Positions 24,874 through 33,164 of a stretch of 64,000 nt of DNA are shown in pieces. The notes under the pieces are model-generated. The model did no database searches, was not told the origin of the DNA, and saw only the letters and a list, made by a program, of their open reading frames with translations. Made by a program: the position numbers and the translations under genes. This DNA is from Luteimicrobium sp049844995. GTDB lineage: Bacteria > Actinomycetota > Actinomycetes > Actinomycetales > Cellulomonadaceae. Every line of letters starts with the position of its first letter. The first letter of the stretch is position 1. The DNA is taken from positions 699,343-763,342 of the forward strand of contig NZ_JBNCMC010000003.1 of the NCBI RefSeq assembly GCF_049844995.1, read 5' to 3'.

Positions 24874-26171
24874 GCCAGCCCGACGAGCCCGGGACGGCGC
24901 CCGTCGCGCCCGAACCCGGCGCCGACCTGACGGGCCGGGCGCCGTCGCAGCCCGACGGCCCGCCGACGGAGTCCGGGGAGGCGCCCGAGTCCGGGGAGGC
25001 GCGCGCGTCGCGGGCCCTGCGCGACGTCGCGACCGGCACGTTCGGCGTGACGGTGCTGGCCTTCGTGCTGGCGCTCGTCATCGGGGCGCTGCTCATCGTC
25101 TTCACGACGGACTCGGTGACCTCAACGCTGAGCTACTTCTTCTCCAAGCCCGGCGACTTCTTCTCGGCCGCCTGGTCCGCGGTGAGCGACTCGTACGTCG
25201 CGATGTTCCGGGGCGCGGTGATCAACGACCAGGGCTGGAGCTTCACGACCGTCTTCCACCCCCTGACCGAGACCATGACGGTCGCGACGCCGCTCATCAT
25301 CGCGGCGCTCGGAGTCGCGGTGGCGTTCCGCGCTGGGCTGTTCAACATCGGCGCCCAGGGGCAGGTCATCCTCGGCGCGACGTTCGCCGGGTACATCGGG
25401 TTCACCTGGCACCTGCCGGTCGTCGTGCACGTGATCGTGGCGATCGTCGGCGGCATCCTCGGTGGCGCGATCTGGGCGTCGATCGCGGGCGTGCTGCGGG
25501 CCCGCACCGGCGCGCACGAGGTGATCGTCACGATCATGCTCAACTACGTCGCGCTCTACCTGCTCGCGTACCTGCTGACGACGCGGTTCTTCACGCAGGC
25601 CGGCTCGAACCAGCCCAAGAGCCCGGCCGTCGGGCCGAACGCCAACCTGCCGCTCCTGCTCGGCGACCAGTTCCGCCTCAACGCGGGCTTCCTCGTCGCG
25701 ATCCTCGCATCCGTGTTCGTGTGGTGGCTCATGACGCGGTCCACGTGGGGCTTCCGGTTCCGCGCGGTCGGCTCCAACCCGAACGCGTCGCGCAACGCCG
25801 GCATCGGCGTCGCCACCACGTTCATCGCGGTGATGGCGGTCTCGGGTGCGCTCGCGGGCCTCGCGGGCGCGGTGCAGGTGCTCGGCACCGAGAAGTCGCT
25901 CACGGGCGGCATCGCCGGGTCGCTCGGCTTCGACGCGATCACCGTCGCGCTCCTGGGCCGGTCCAAGCCGCTCGGGATCTTCTTCGCTGGCCTGCTGTAC
26001 GCGGCGCTCGACGTCGGCGGCAGGTCGATGGAGGCCGCGACCGGCACCCCGATCGACCTGGTGCTCGTGATCCAGTCGCTCGTCGTCCTGTTCATCGCGG
26101 CACCGCCGCTCGTGCGGGCCATCTTCCGCCTGCCGGCGCCGCGACCCGACGCTAAGGGGGCCCGCGCATGA
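24870..26171 (+). CDS. Nucleoside ABC transporter permease (first)
   Basis: This 433-residue integral membrane protein of the BPD_transp_2/YufP class has an acidic, Pro-rich N-terminal tail (1-50), then about nine hydrophobic segments. Typical stretches are GLFNIGAQGQVILGATFAGY and GAHEVIVTIMLNYVALYL. It forms the channel with the second permease. The operon order binding protein-ATPase-permease-permease is complete. Starts at GTG 24870 inside the ATPase stop. Confidence 0.92.
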   Translation: MSQPDEPGTAPVAPEPGADLTGRAPSQPDGPPTESGEAPESGEARASRALRDVATGTFGVTVLAFVLALVIGALLIVFTTDSVTSTLSYFFSKPGDFFSAAWSAVSDSYVAMFRGAVINDQGWSFTTVFHPLTETMTVATPLIIAALGVAVAFRAGLFNIGAQGQVILGATFAGYIGFTWHLPVVVHVIVAIVGGILGGAIWASIAGVLRARTGAHEVIVTIMLNYVALYLLAYLLTTRFFTQAGSNQPKSPAVGPNANLPLLLGDQFRLNAGFLVAILASVFVWWLMTRSTWGFRFRAVGSNPNASRNAGIGVATTFIAVMAVSGALAGLAGAVQVLGTEKSLTGGIAGSLGFDAITVALLGRSKPLGIFFAGLLYAALDVGGRSMEAATGTPIDLVLVIQSLVVLFIAAPPLVRAIFRLPAPRPDAKGARA

Positions 26172-27463
26172 GCGCCGCCACTCTCCAGCCCGCCGCCTCT
26201 CCCGCGGCCGGGACGCCCGCGACGGCGGCCGGGCGCAAGGCGTGGCGCCTGCCGATCACGCTCGGCGTGCTGGGGCTCGTCGCGCTCGTCCTGTTCGGCG
26301 TCCTGCCGGCGGGCGGCCGGGAGACGACGTTCGGCGTCTCGACCTCGACCGACTTCGTGCACCTCGGGCCCGTGACGGTGCCGTCCAAGGCGACGGCGGT
26401 CGTCCTGTCGGTCCTCGCTCTCCTCGTCGCCGCCTACGCGGGCTGGTGCGTCGCGCGGGCCCGCCGCGTGGGCCGCTGGGTCACGATCGTGTTCGCGGTG
26501 CTGTGGGTCCTCGCGTTCCTGACCTGGGCCGTCGCCGGCAAGACGACGTCCCTCGTGTCCCTGCTGGCGGGCTCGCTGTTCCTCGCCGTGCCGCTCGCCT
26601 TCGGCGCGCTCGGCGGCCTCGTGGGCGAGCGGGCCGGCGTCGTGAACATCGCGATCGAGGGCCAGCTCCTCACCGGCGCGTTCGGCGCCGCGGTGTTCGC
26701 GTCGATCGTGTCGAACGCGTACCTCGGCCTCGTCGCCGCGCCCGTCGCCGGACTGGTCATCGGGGCGCTGCTCGCGCTCTTCACGGTGAAGTACCACGTC
26801 AACCAGATCATCGTCGGCGTCGTGCTCAACGTGTTCGCCGTCGGCCTGACGAGCTTCCTGTACTCCTCGGTGCTCAAGGAGAACGCGGCGTCGCTCAACA
26901 GCCCGCCGCGGCTGCCGACCATCGCGATCCCCGTGCTGGGCGACATCCCCGTCATCGGGCCGGTGCTGTTCCGCCAGACGCTGCTCGTGTACCTGCTGTA
27001 CATCGCGATCGTCGTCGTGGCGATCGCCCTGTTCCGCACGCGGTGGGGCCTGCGGGTGCGCGCCGTCGGGGAGTACCCCGCGGCCGCCGACACCGTCGGC
27101 ATCGACGTGAACCGGATCCGCTGGCGCAACGTGCTGCTCGGGTCGATGATCGCCGGCCTCGGCGGCGCGTTCTTCACCGTCGGGTCGGTCGGCGCCTTCT
27201 CGCAGGAGATGACGGCCGGCAAGGGGTACATCGCGCTCGCCGCGATGATCCTCGGCCGCTGGTCGCCGTGGGGCGCGCTCGGCGCCGCGCTGCTGTTCGG
27301 GTTCTCCGACAAGGTGCAGCAGGTGCTGGGCGTGCTCGGCACCCCGATCCCCAACCAGTTCATGCTGATGCTGCCGTACGTGGTGACGATCTTCGCCGTC
27401 GCCGGGCTGGTGGGACGCGTCCGCGCGCCCGCGGCCGACGGCGAGCCCTACGTCAAGGAGTGA
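26168..27463 (+). CDS. Nucleoside ABC transporter permease (second)
   Basis: A 431-residue permease of the YufQ class. After an N-terminal extension with three extra hydrophobic segments, the conserved core begins near GALGGLVGERAGVVNIAIEG (about 140-160) and includes YHVNQIIVGVVLNVFAVGLT. It pairs with the first permease and overlaps it by 4 nt (ATGA). Cytidine deaminase follows directly, so uptake and catabolism of nucleosides are in one operon. Confidence 0.92.
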   Translation: MSAATLQPAASPAAGTPATAAGRKAWRLPITLGVLGLVALVLFGVLPAGGRETTFGVSTSTDFVHLGPVTVPSKATAVVLSVLALLVAAYAGWCVARARRVGRWVTIVFAVLWVLAFLTWAVAGKTTSLVSLLAGSLFLAVPLAFGALGGLVGERAGVVNIAIEGQLLTGAFGAAVFASIVSNAYLGLVAAPVAGLVIGALLALFTVKYHVNQIIVGVVLNVFAVGLTSFLYSSVLKENAASLNSPPRLPTIAIPVLGDIPVIGPVLFRQTLLVYLLYIAIVVVAIALFRTRWGLRVRAVGEYPAAADTVGIDVNRIRWRNVLLGSMIAGLGGAFFTVGSVGAFSQEMTAGKGYIALAAMILGRWSPWGALGAALLFGFSDKVQQVLGVLGTPIPNQFMLMLPYVVTIFAVAGLVGRVRAPAADGEPYVKE

Positions 27464-27465
27464 GC

Positions 27466-27876
27466 GTGGACGACACCACGGGCACGGTCGACTGGGACGC
27501 CCTGCGCTCCGAGGCGACCGCCGTCATGCGGCGCGCGTACGCGCCCTACTCGGGGTACCCGGTGGGCGCGGCGGCGATCGTGGACGACGGGCGCGTCGTC
27601 GTCGGCTGCAACGTGGAGAACGCCGCCTACGGCGTGACGCTCTGCGCGGAGTGCTCGCTCGTGTCGGCGCTGGTCGTCGGCGGGGGCGGGCGGCTCGTCG
27701 CGTTCACGTGCGTCGACGGCGCCGGGCGGGTGATCATGCCGTGCGGGCGCTGCCGCCAGCTCCTGTGGGAGCACGGGGGGCCGGGGCTCCTCGTCGAGAC
27801 CGTGTCCGGCGTCCGCCCGATGACCGAGGTCCTGCCCGACGCGTTCGGGCCGGACGACCTGCGCCAAGGAGAATGA
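27466..27876 (+). CDS. cdd: Cytidine deaminase
   Basis: A 136-residue zinc enzyme deaminating (deoxy)cytidine to (deoxy)uridine. Zinc and catalytic motifs: GCNVENAAYGVTLCAE and MPCGRCRQLLWE, with three cysteines and one glutamate as in tetrameric CDAs. GTG 27466 is preferred over the in-frame GTG at 27460 because AAGGAG lies 6 nt before it, whereas 27460 abuts the SD. The stop shares its last base with the deoA ATG. Confidence 0.93.
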   Translation: MDDTTGTVDWDALRSEATAVMRRAYAPYSGYPVGAAAIVDDGRVVVGCNVENAAYGVTLCAECSLVSALVVGGGGRLVAFTCVDGAGRVIMPCGRCRQLLWEHGGPGLLVETVSGVRPMTEVLPDAFGPDDLRQGE

Positions 27877-29189
27877 TGAGCAGCACGCCCGGGACGGCCG
27901 AGCCGTTCGACGCCGTCGACGTGATCCGCGCCAAGCGTGACCGGCAGCGCCTCGACGGGGGGCAGATCGACTGGGTGGTCGACGCCTACACGCGGGGCGT
28001 CGTCGCCGAGGAGCAGATGGCCGCGCTCGCGATGGCGATCCTGCTCAACGGGATGGACCGCGGCGAGATCTCCCGCTGGACGTCGGCGATGATCGCCAGC
28101 GGTGAGCGGCTCGACTTCTCGGGCCTCGACCGGCCCACGGCCGACAAGCACTCGACCGGTGGCGTGGGCGACAAGATCACGCTGCCCCTCGCGCCCCTGG
28201 TGGCGTCCTTCGGGGTCGCGGTGCCGCAGCTGTCGGGCCGCGGGCTCGGGCACACGGGCGGCACGCTCGACAAGCTCGAGTCGATCCCCGGGTGGCGGGC
28301 GGCCCTGACGAACGACGAGATGCTGGCGCAGCTCGGCTCCGTCGGCGCCGTGATCTGCCAGGCGGGCTCGGGCCTCGCGCCCGCGGACCGCAAGCTGTAC
28401 GCGCTGCGCGACGTGACCGGGACGGTCGAGGCGATCCCGCTCATCGCCAGCTCGATCATGAGCAAGAAGATCGCCGAGGGCACGGGGGCGCTCGTCCTCG
28501 ACGTCAAGGTCGGCTCGGGGGCCTTCATGAAGTCCGCCGACGACGCCCGCGAGCTCGCGCGCACCATGGTCGACCTCGGCACGGACGCGGGCGTGCGCAC
28601 GGTCGCGCTCCTCACGGATATGTCGACTCCGCTCGGCCTCACCGCGGGCAACGCGCTCGAGGTGCGCGAGTCGGTCGAGGTCCTGGCCGGGGGCGGCCCG
28701 GCCGACGTCGTCGAGCTCACGGTTGCGCTCGCGGTCGAGATGCTCGCGGGAGCGGGTCGCCCGCACGACGAGGACGAGGTCCGGACCGCGCTCGGCGACG
28801 GCCGCGCGATGGACGTCTGGAAGGCGATGATCCGCGCCCAGGGTGGCGACCCGGACGCCCCGCTGCCCGTGGCCGGCGAGACCGAGATCGTGACCGCGCC
28901 CGCCGACGGCGTGCTCGCGCAGGTCGACGCGCTCGCCGTCGGGGTCGCGGCGTGGCGCCTCGGCGCGGGGCGCGCCCGCAAGGAGGACGCCGTCCAGGCG
29001 GGCGCGGGCGTCGAGCTGCATGCCAAGCCGGGCGACGTCGTCGTGGCGGGCCAGCCTCTCGCGACGCTCCACACCGACACCCCGGAGCGGTTCGGCCGTG
29101 CCGTCGACGCGCTCGACGGCGCGTTCCGCGTGGCGGCACCCGGGCTCGTCACGGAGCGCACGCCCGTCGTGCTGGAGAGGGTGGCGTGA
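27876..29189 (+). CDS. deoA: Thymidine (pyrimidine nucleoside) phosphorylase
   Basis: This 437-residue enzyme cleaves thymidine or deoxyuridine with phosphate to base plus deoxyribose-1-phosphate. Motifs: DKHSTGGVGDKITLPLAPL (phosphate loop KHSTGGVGD), GRGLGHTGGTLDKLES, KIAEGTGALVLDVKVGSGAF, and a C-terminal beta domain. Two adjacent ATGs exist (27873, 27876); the second has better spacing to AAGGAG. It acts directly after cdd in the pyrimidine branch. Confidence 0.94.
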   Translation: MSSTPGTAEPFDAVDVIRAKRDRQRLDGGQIDWVVDAYTRGVVAEEQMAALAMAILLNGMDRGEISRWTSAMIASGERLDFSGLDRPTADKHSTGGVGDKITLPLAPLVASFGVAVPQLSGRGLGHTGGTLDKLESIPGWRAALTNDEMLAQLGSVGAVICQAGSGLAPADRKLYALRDVTGTVEAIPLIASSIMSKKIAEGTGALVLDVKVGSGAFMKSADDARELARTMVDLGTDAGVRTVALLTDMSTPLGLTAGNALEVRESVEVLAGGGPADVVELTVALAVEMLAGAGRPHDEDEVRTALGDGRAMDVWKAMIRAQGGDPDAPLPVAGETEIVTAPADGVLAQVDALAVGVAAWRLGAGRARKEDAVQAGAGVELHAKPGDVVVAGQPLATLHTDTPERFGRAVDALDGAFRVAAPGLVTERTPVVLERVA

Positions 29190-29596
29190 CGGGACGGGAC
29201 AGCGTGGACGAGGGTGCCGACCCCGACCAGCGCCGCCCGCGCTCGGTGTACGGCGTCGGCACCGACCCGGACGTGCGGTTCTCGCTCGCGAACGAGCGGA
29301 CCGCGCTCGCGTGGCTGCGGACGGGCCTCGGGCTCGTCGCGGGCGGGATCGCGCTGACCTCGTTCGCGTCGTTCGCCGACCTGTCCGTCCTGCTCGACGT
29401 CGTGGCCGCGGTCGCGTGCGTCGGCGGCGGCTGCCTCGCCGCGTACGCGCTGGTGGCCTGGCGGCGCAACGAGCGAGCCATGCGCCTCGGCACCCCGCTG
29501 CCCCCGCCGAGCGCGTTGCCGGTGATCGTGGTGGGGGTCGTCGCGTTCGCGGCGCTCGTCGGGGCGTACGCGATCTGGAGCGGGTCGACGCGGTGA
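29186..29596 (+). CDS. DUF202 (YidH-like) membrane protein, first copy
   Basis: A 136-residue protein: soluble N-terminus, then RFSLANERTALAWLRTGLGLVAGGIAL, the DUF202 signature NERTxLAWLRT, and three transmembrane helices. GTG 29186 overlaps the deoA stop by 4 nt. A second DUF202 gene follows 13 nt later; such tandem pairs are common in actinobacteria and may form heteromers. Function unknown. Confidence 0.88.
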   Translation: MTGRDSVDEGADPDQRRPRSVYGVGTDPDVRFSLANERTALAWLRTGLGLVAGGIALTSFASFADLSVLLDVVAAVACVGGGCLAAYALVAWRRNERAMRLGTPLPPPSALPVIVVGVVAFAALVGAYAIWSGSTR

Positions 29597-29609
29597 CGGA
29601 GCCCGCGCG

Positions 29610-29924
29610 ATGACGGACGACCCGAGACCGGTGCCCGGCCTGCAGGCGGAGCGGACGGCGCTCGCGTGGCAGCGGACGGCCGTCGGGATCACGCTCGGCT
29701 GCGCTGTCCTCTCGCTGTCAGCGCTGCGTGAGGGCGACCCGGTGGTCGCCGTCGTCGCCGTGCTGCTCGGCGCCGCCAACGTCGTGGGCGCGCTCCTCGC
29801 GCGGCACGGCCGCTGGCCGCCCGCCGACCGCCGCCCCTGGTGGATGCTGCTGCCCGGCGCGGGCGCCGTCGTCGTGCTCGCCGCGCTCGGGGCGGTCGCC
29901 GCGGTCCTGCGCGCGGTCCGGTAG
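29610..29924 (+). CDS. DUF202 membrane protein, second copy
   Basis: A 104-residue protein with GLQAERTALAWQRTAVGITL, a DUF202 variant with Gln in the WxRT position, and three transmembrane segments. It is shorter than its neighbour at the N-terminus. It ends 8 nt before the cysteine-peptidase-like gene, whose SD overlaps its stop region, suggesting one transcript. Function unknown. Confidence 0.85.
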   Translation: MTDDPRPVPGLQAERTALAWQRTAVGITLGCAVLSLSALREGDPVVAVVAVLLGAANVVGALLARHGRWPPADRRPWWMLLPGAGAVVVLAALGAVAAVLRAVR

Positions 29925-29932
29925 GAGGGTCC

Positions 29933-30700
29933 GTGCAGCTCAGCACGCTCCTGCGCCGGTCCGGGATCTGGGCGCGCGGCCCGGCGGAGGCGCCCGACGG
30001 TGCCGATGAGGCGCCGGCCGCGGGCGCGTCACCGGACGATGCCCGGACGGGCGCCGGGGCGGCCGATGCCGTGCCCCGGCCCGTCCTGCTCGGCACGGAG
30101 CGGGCACCCGCGGTCCAGATCGACGGCACGACGTGCGGCCCCGCCGTCCTGGTCGTGCTGGCCGCTGACGGGGACCCCGCGGTCGCCGCGTGGCTGGACG
30201 GCGCCGGGGACCGGTTCGCGGCGCTGCAGCGATCCGTCCAGCGCCGCACCACGCGCACCGCCCTCCTCGGCGTGCCCTGGCCGCAGGCCCTGGGCACACC
30301 GCCGTGGGCGGCCGCGCGCGCCGCCCGGTGGGGGAGCGTGCGCTACGGGCACCGCGTGGTCGACGACACCGACCCGGTCGACCTCGCGCGGGTGCGGGCT
30401 CAGGTCGACTCCGCCCTCGCCCGGGGCGTGCCCGTGCCGCTCTACACGGGCGGTGACACGTCGCGCGGCTGGACGACGGCGCTGCCGCGGCACGTCGTCC
30501 TCGTCCTGCCCGGCGGCCCGCCCGACGCGTACCGGGTGTACGAGCCGGGGTCGGGCGCGATCCACACGGTCCGCCGCGCCGACCTGTGGTCCGGCGGCCG
30601 GCCTCTCGACGCGCTCGGCCGCTGGCCGCACGTCGCCTGGGCGCTCCTGCCCCGCCCGAGAGCCGCGCTCAGCGGCGGCGGGGGAGCGCGGGTGGGGTGA
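29933..30700 (+). CDS. Papain-like (C39-like) cysteine peptidase fold protein, uncharacterised
   Basis: This 255-residue cytosolic protein has no signal peptide or membrane segment. The sequence order QIDGTTCGPAVLVVLA (C68), then LPRHVVLVL (H187), then YRVYEPGSG resembles the catalytic Cys, His and Asn/Asp positions of C39/papain-like peptidases. Homologous activity is inferred from these motifs only. GTG 29933 has AGGAGGGT 5 nt upstream. It closely follows the two DUF202 genes and may act with them. Confidence 0.75.
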   Translation: MQLSTLLRRSGIWARGPAEAPDGADEAPAAGASPDDARTGAGAADAVPRPVLLGTERAPAVQIDGTTCGPAVLVVLAADGDPAVAAWLDGAGDRFAALQRSVQRRTTRTALLGVPWPQALGTPPWAAARAARWGSVRYGHRVVDDTDPVDLARVRAQVDSALARGVPVPLYTGGDTSRGWTTALPRHVVLVLPGGPPDAYRVYEPGSGAIHTVRRADLWSGGRPLDALGRWPHVAWALLPRPRAALSGGGGARVG

Positions 30701-30742
30701 CGATGGACGGGTACGCGCACGGATCCGGAACGAGGAGGCCCC

Positions 30743-30985
30743 ATGAGCACCACGCCCGGCGACGAGACCCTCCGCGACGCGGGCCTGCTGCCCGACGACG
30801 TCGCCGTCGACCCCGACCTCGACCACCTCACGCACCGGCGGGCGCCCGAGCCGGACTCCCTCGACGAGGACGAGTACGAGCCCGCCGTGCCCCGGCCGGA
30901 CCTGGACGGCGAGGCGGACGAGGCGGACGTCGTCGAGCAGGCCGACGAGGTCCCCGCCGAGGACGAGGACGGCGGCCGGGACTGA
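30743..30985 (+). CDS. Small acidic hypothetical protein
   Basis: An 80-residue, strongly acidic, probably disordered protein (many Asp/Glu, ending EDEDGGRD). ATG 30743 has GAGGAGG about 5 nt upstream, and codon use matches its neighbours, so it is likely real. No family recognised. The middle segment PDSLDEDEYEPAVPRPDLDGE is the only feature of note. Confidence 0.65.
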   Translation: MSTTPGDETLRDAGLLPDDVAVDPDLDHLTHRRAPEPDSLDEDEYEPAVPRPDLDGEADEADVVEQADEVPAEDEDGGRD

Positions 30986-31031
30986 GCGCGGCGGGCCGCG
31001 CGGCCGGACGGTCGACGGAGCACGGCTCCGC

Positions 31032-31037
31032 TACCGT
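31032..31037 (+). promoter_or_regulatory. -10 box setting the add start
   Basis: TACCGT ends 6 nt before ATG 31044, predicting a leaderless add mRNA. It rules against the in-frame GTG at 31038, which abuts the hexamer. Confidence 0.5.
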
Positions 31038-31043
31038 GTGAGC

Positions 31044-32261
31044 ATGACAACCCCCAGCGGCCCGGCGGCCACGAGCGTGCCGCACGCTCTCGACGACGAC
31101 CGGGCGTCGCACCTCCCCGCGCCCCTCCGCGAGCAGATCGCCCAGCTCCCCAAGGTCGTGCTCCACGACCACCTCGACGGCGGTCTCCGGCCCGCGACGA
31201 TCGTCGAGCTCGCTCGGGAGGCGGGCCACGAGCTGCCCGCCGGGACGCAGGACGACCCCGAGGCCCTGCGCGCCTGGTTCGTCGAGTCCGCGACGTCGGG
31301 CTCGCTGCCCCGGTACCTCGAGACGTTCGACCACACGATCGCGGTCATGCAGACCGCCGACCACCTGCGTCGCGTGGCGCGCGAGTCCGTGCTCGACCTC
31401 GCGGCCGACGGCGTCGTCTACGCCGAGCAGCGGTGGGCCCCCGAGCAGCACCTCGCGGGCGGGCTGACCCTTCAGGAGACCGTGGACGCCGTCCGCGAGG
31501 GTCTCGCGGAGGGCGTCGCCGAGGCCGCGAAGGACGGGCGGACCATCTGGGTCGGCCAGCTCGTCACGGCCATGCGCCATGCCGACCGCTGGGAGGAGAT
31601 CGCCGACCTCGCCCTCGCCAACCGGGTCGAGGGGGCGCTCGCGGACTCCCCGGGCGCCGTCGTCGGCTTCGACATCGCGGGCGCAGAGCTCGGCTTCCCG
31701 CCGGACCGCTACCCGTCCGTGTGGGCGACGCTCGACGACGCGGGCTTCCCGGTCACGATCCACGCGGGCGAGGCGGACGGCGTCGGGTCGATCGCGCAGG
31801 CCGTGCACCTGGGCCGCGCGGCGCGCGTCGGGCACGGTGTGCGGATCGTCGAGGACATCGCGTTCGACCCGAGCGGCGACCGCGACGACGACGCCGAGCC
31901 GCTCGCGACGCTGGGCCGCGTCGCCACCTGGCTGCGCGACCGGCAGGTCCCGCTCGAGCTGTGCCCGTCGTCGAACCTGCAGACGGGCGCCGCGGCGTCG
32001 ATCGCGGAGCACCCGATCACCCGCCTGCTCGAGCTCGAGTTCGCCGTCACCCTCAACACCGACAACCGGCTCCAGTCGGGCACGTCGATGACGCGGGAGA
32101 TGACCCTGCTCGTCGCCGAGGCGGGCTGGACCCTGGACGACCTGTACGAGGTCACCATCACGGCGGCCTGGAACGCGTTCGTCCACCACGACGAGCGCCG
32201 TCGCCTCGTCGAGGACCTCATCGCGCCGAAGTACGCGGAGATCGAAGGAGCGCAGGTATGA
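31044..32261 (+). CDS. add: Adenosine deaminase
   Basis: This 405-residue zinc TIM-barrel enzyme converts (deoxy)adenosine to (deoxy)inosine for purine salvage. Metal and active-site motifs: LHDHLDGG (HxH), TIHAGEADG (His/Glu), GHGVRI, CPSSNLQTG and LNTDNR. ATG 31044 is supported by the -10 box above. deoC follows with a 4-nt overlap (ATGA). Inosine produced here is the substrate of the nearby purine nucleoside phosphorylase. Confidence 0.94.
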   Translation: MTTPSGPAATSVPHALDDDRASHLPAPLREQIAQLPKVVLHDHLDGGLRPATIVELAREAGHELPAGTQDDPEALRAWFVESATSGSLPRYLETFDHTIAVMQTADHLRRVARESVLDLAADGVVYAEQRWAPEQHLAGGLTLQETVDAVREGLAEGVAEAAKDGRTIWVGQLVTAMRHADRWEEIADLALANRVEGALADSPGAVVGFDIAGAELGFPPDRYPSVWATLDDAGFPVTIHAGEADGVGSIAQAVHLGRAARVGHGVRIVEDIAFDPSGDRDDDAEPLATLGRVATWLRDRQVPLELCPSSNLQTGAAASIAEHPITRLLELEFAVTLNTDNRLQSGTSMTREMTLLVAEAGWTLDDLYEVTITAAWNAFVHHDERRRLVEDLIAPKYAEIEGAQV

Positions 32262-32968
32262 GCACGGGCGACGGAGGGGGCGGGACCGCACTGGATCGTC
32301 GAGGTCTCGCGCAGTTCATCGACCACACGCTCCTCAAGCCGGAGGCGACGCGTGCCGACGTCGAGGCGCTCGTGACCGAGGGCGCCGCGCTGGGCGTCTA
32401 CGCCGTGTGCGTGTCGCCGTCGTTCCTCCCGCTGACCGTGCCCGACGCCGGACCCGAAGGCAGTGCGCTCAAGGTCGCCACCGTGTGCGGCTTCCCGTCG
32501 GGCAAGCACCACAGCGAGGTCAAGGCCGCCGAGGCCGCGAGCTCCGTCGCCGACGGCGCGGACGAGGTCGACATGGTGATCGACGTCGGCGCCGCGAAGG
32601 CCGGCGCGTGGGAGTACGTCCAGCTCGACATCGCGGCCGTCCGCGCCGCGGTCCCCGCCGGTCGCGTCCTCAAGGTGATCATCGAGTCCGCCGCGCTGAC
32701 GGACCACGAGATCGTCGAGGCGTGCCGGGCGTCGGAGGCCGCGGGAGCGGACTTCGTCAAGACCTCGACCGGCTTCCACCCCGCGGGCGGCGCCTCGGCG
32801 CGTGCGGTGTCGATCATGTCGGAGACCGTCGGCGGCCGGCTGGGCGTCAAGGCGTCCGGCGGGATCCGCACGCTCGCCGACGCGCTGACGATGATCGACC
32901 ACGGCGCCACACGGCTCGGCATGTCGAGCGGCGCCGCCGTGCTCGCGGAGCTCGACGCGCTGGCGTAG
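32258..32968 (+). CDS. deoC: Deoxyribose-phosphate aldolase
   Basis: This 236-residue class I aldolase splits 2-deoxyribose-5-phosphate to glyceraldehyde-3-phosphate and acetaldehyde. Seen: FIDHTLLKPEAT, VCGFPSGKH, the DEVDMVIDVG stretch, VIIESA, the Schiff-base lysine in DFVKTSTGF, and VKASGGIRT. It completes the deoxynucleoside route to glycolysis. The convergent phosphosugar mutase lies beyond a damaged intergenic sequence. Confidence 0.95.
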   Translation: MSTGDGGGGTALDRRGLAQFIDHTLLKPEATRADVEALVTEGAALGVYAVCVSPSFLPLTVPDAGPEGSALKVATVCGFPSGKHHSEVKAAEAASSVADGADEVDMVIDVGAAKAGAWEYVQLDIAAVRAAVPAGRVLKVIIESAALTDHEIVEACRASEAAGADFVKTSTGFHPAGGASARAVSIMSETVGGRLGVKASGGIRTLADALTMIDHGATRLGMSSGAAVLAELDALA

Positions 32969-32998
32969 TCACCGGTCGGGCCGAGCACCCACGCCGAG

Positions 32999-33149
32999 CA
33001 AGAAGGGACGCGGGGGGGGCCCCCCGGGGGGGGGGGGGGGGGGGGGGGGGGGCGCGGGGGGTGGNNNNNNNNNNCCCCCACCCCCTCCACTCCCGGCCCG
33101 CCCCGTCTCCCGGGGTTGTGGGGGGGGGGCGGGGCCGCGTCCCTTCTTG
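32999..33149. other. Assembly gap inside a G-rich artefact flanked by an inverted repeat
   Basis: Ten Ns occupy 33065-33074. They are embedded in low-complexity sequence, including 27 consecutive G (33026-33052) and long G runs on the right side. Outside the junk, CAAGAAGGGACGCGG (32999-33013) and CCGCGTCCCTTCTTG (33135-33149) are perfect 15-bp inverted repeats. The likely truth is a short deoC/pgm intergenic region with a bidirectional hairpin terminator that stalled sequencing. The G runs and N spacer should not be interpreted biologically. Confidence 0.85.
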
Positions 33150-33164
33150 TTCGGGCGTGGCCCG

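Noticed and set aside
33026..33052. Run of 27 G as a G-quadruplex or phase-variation tract
   Set aside because: It adjoins an N gap and other low-complexity junk between inverted arms, so it is best explained as a sequencing or assembly artefact.
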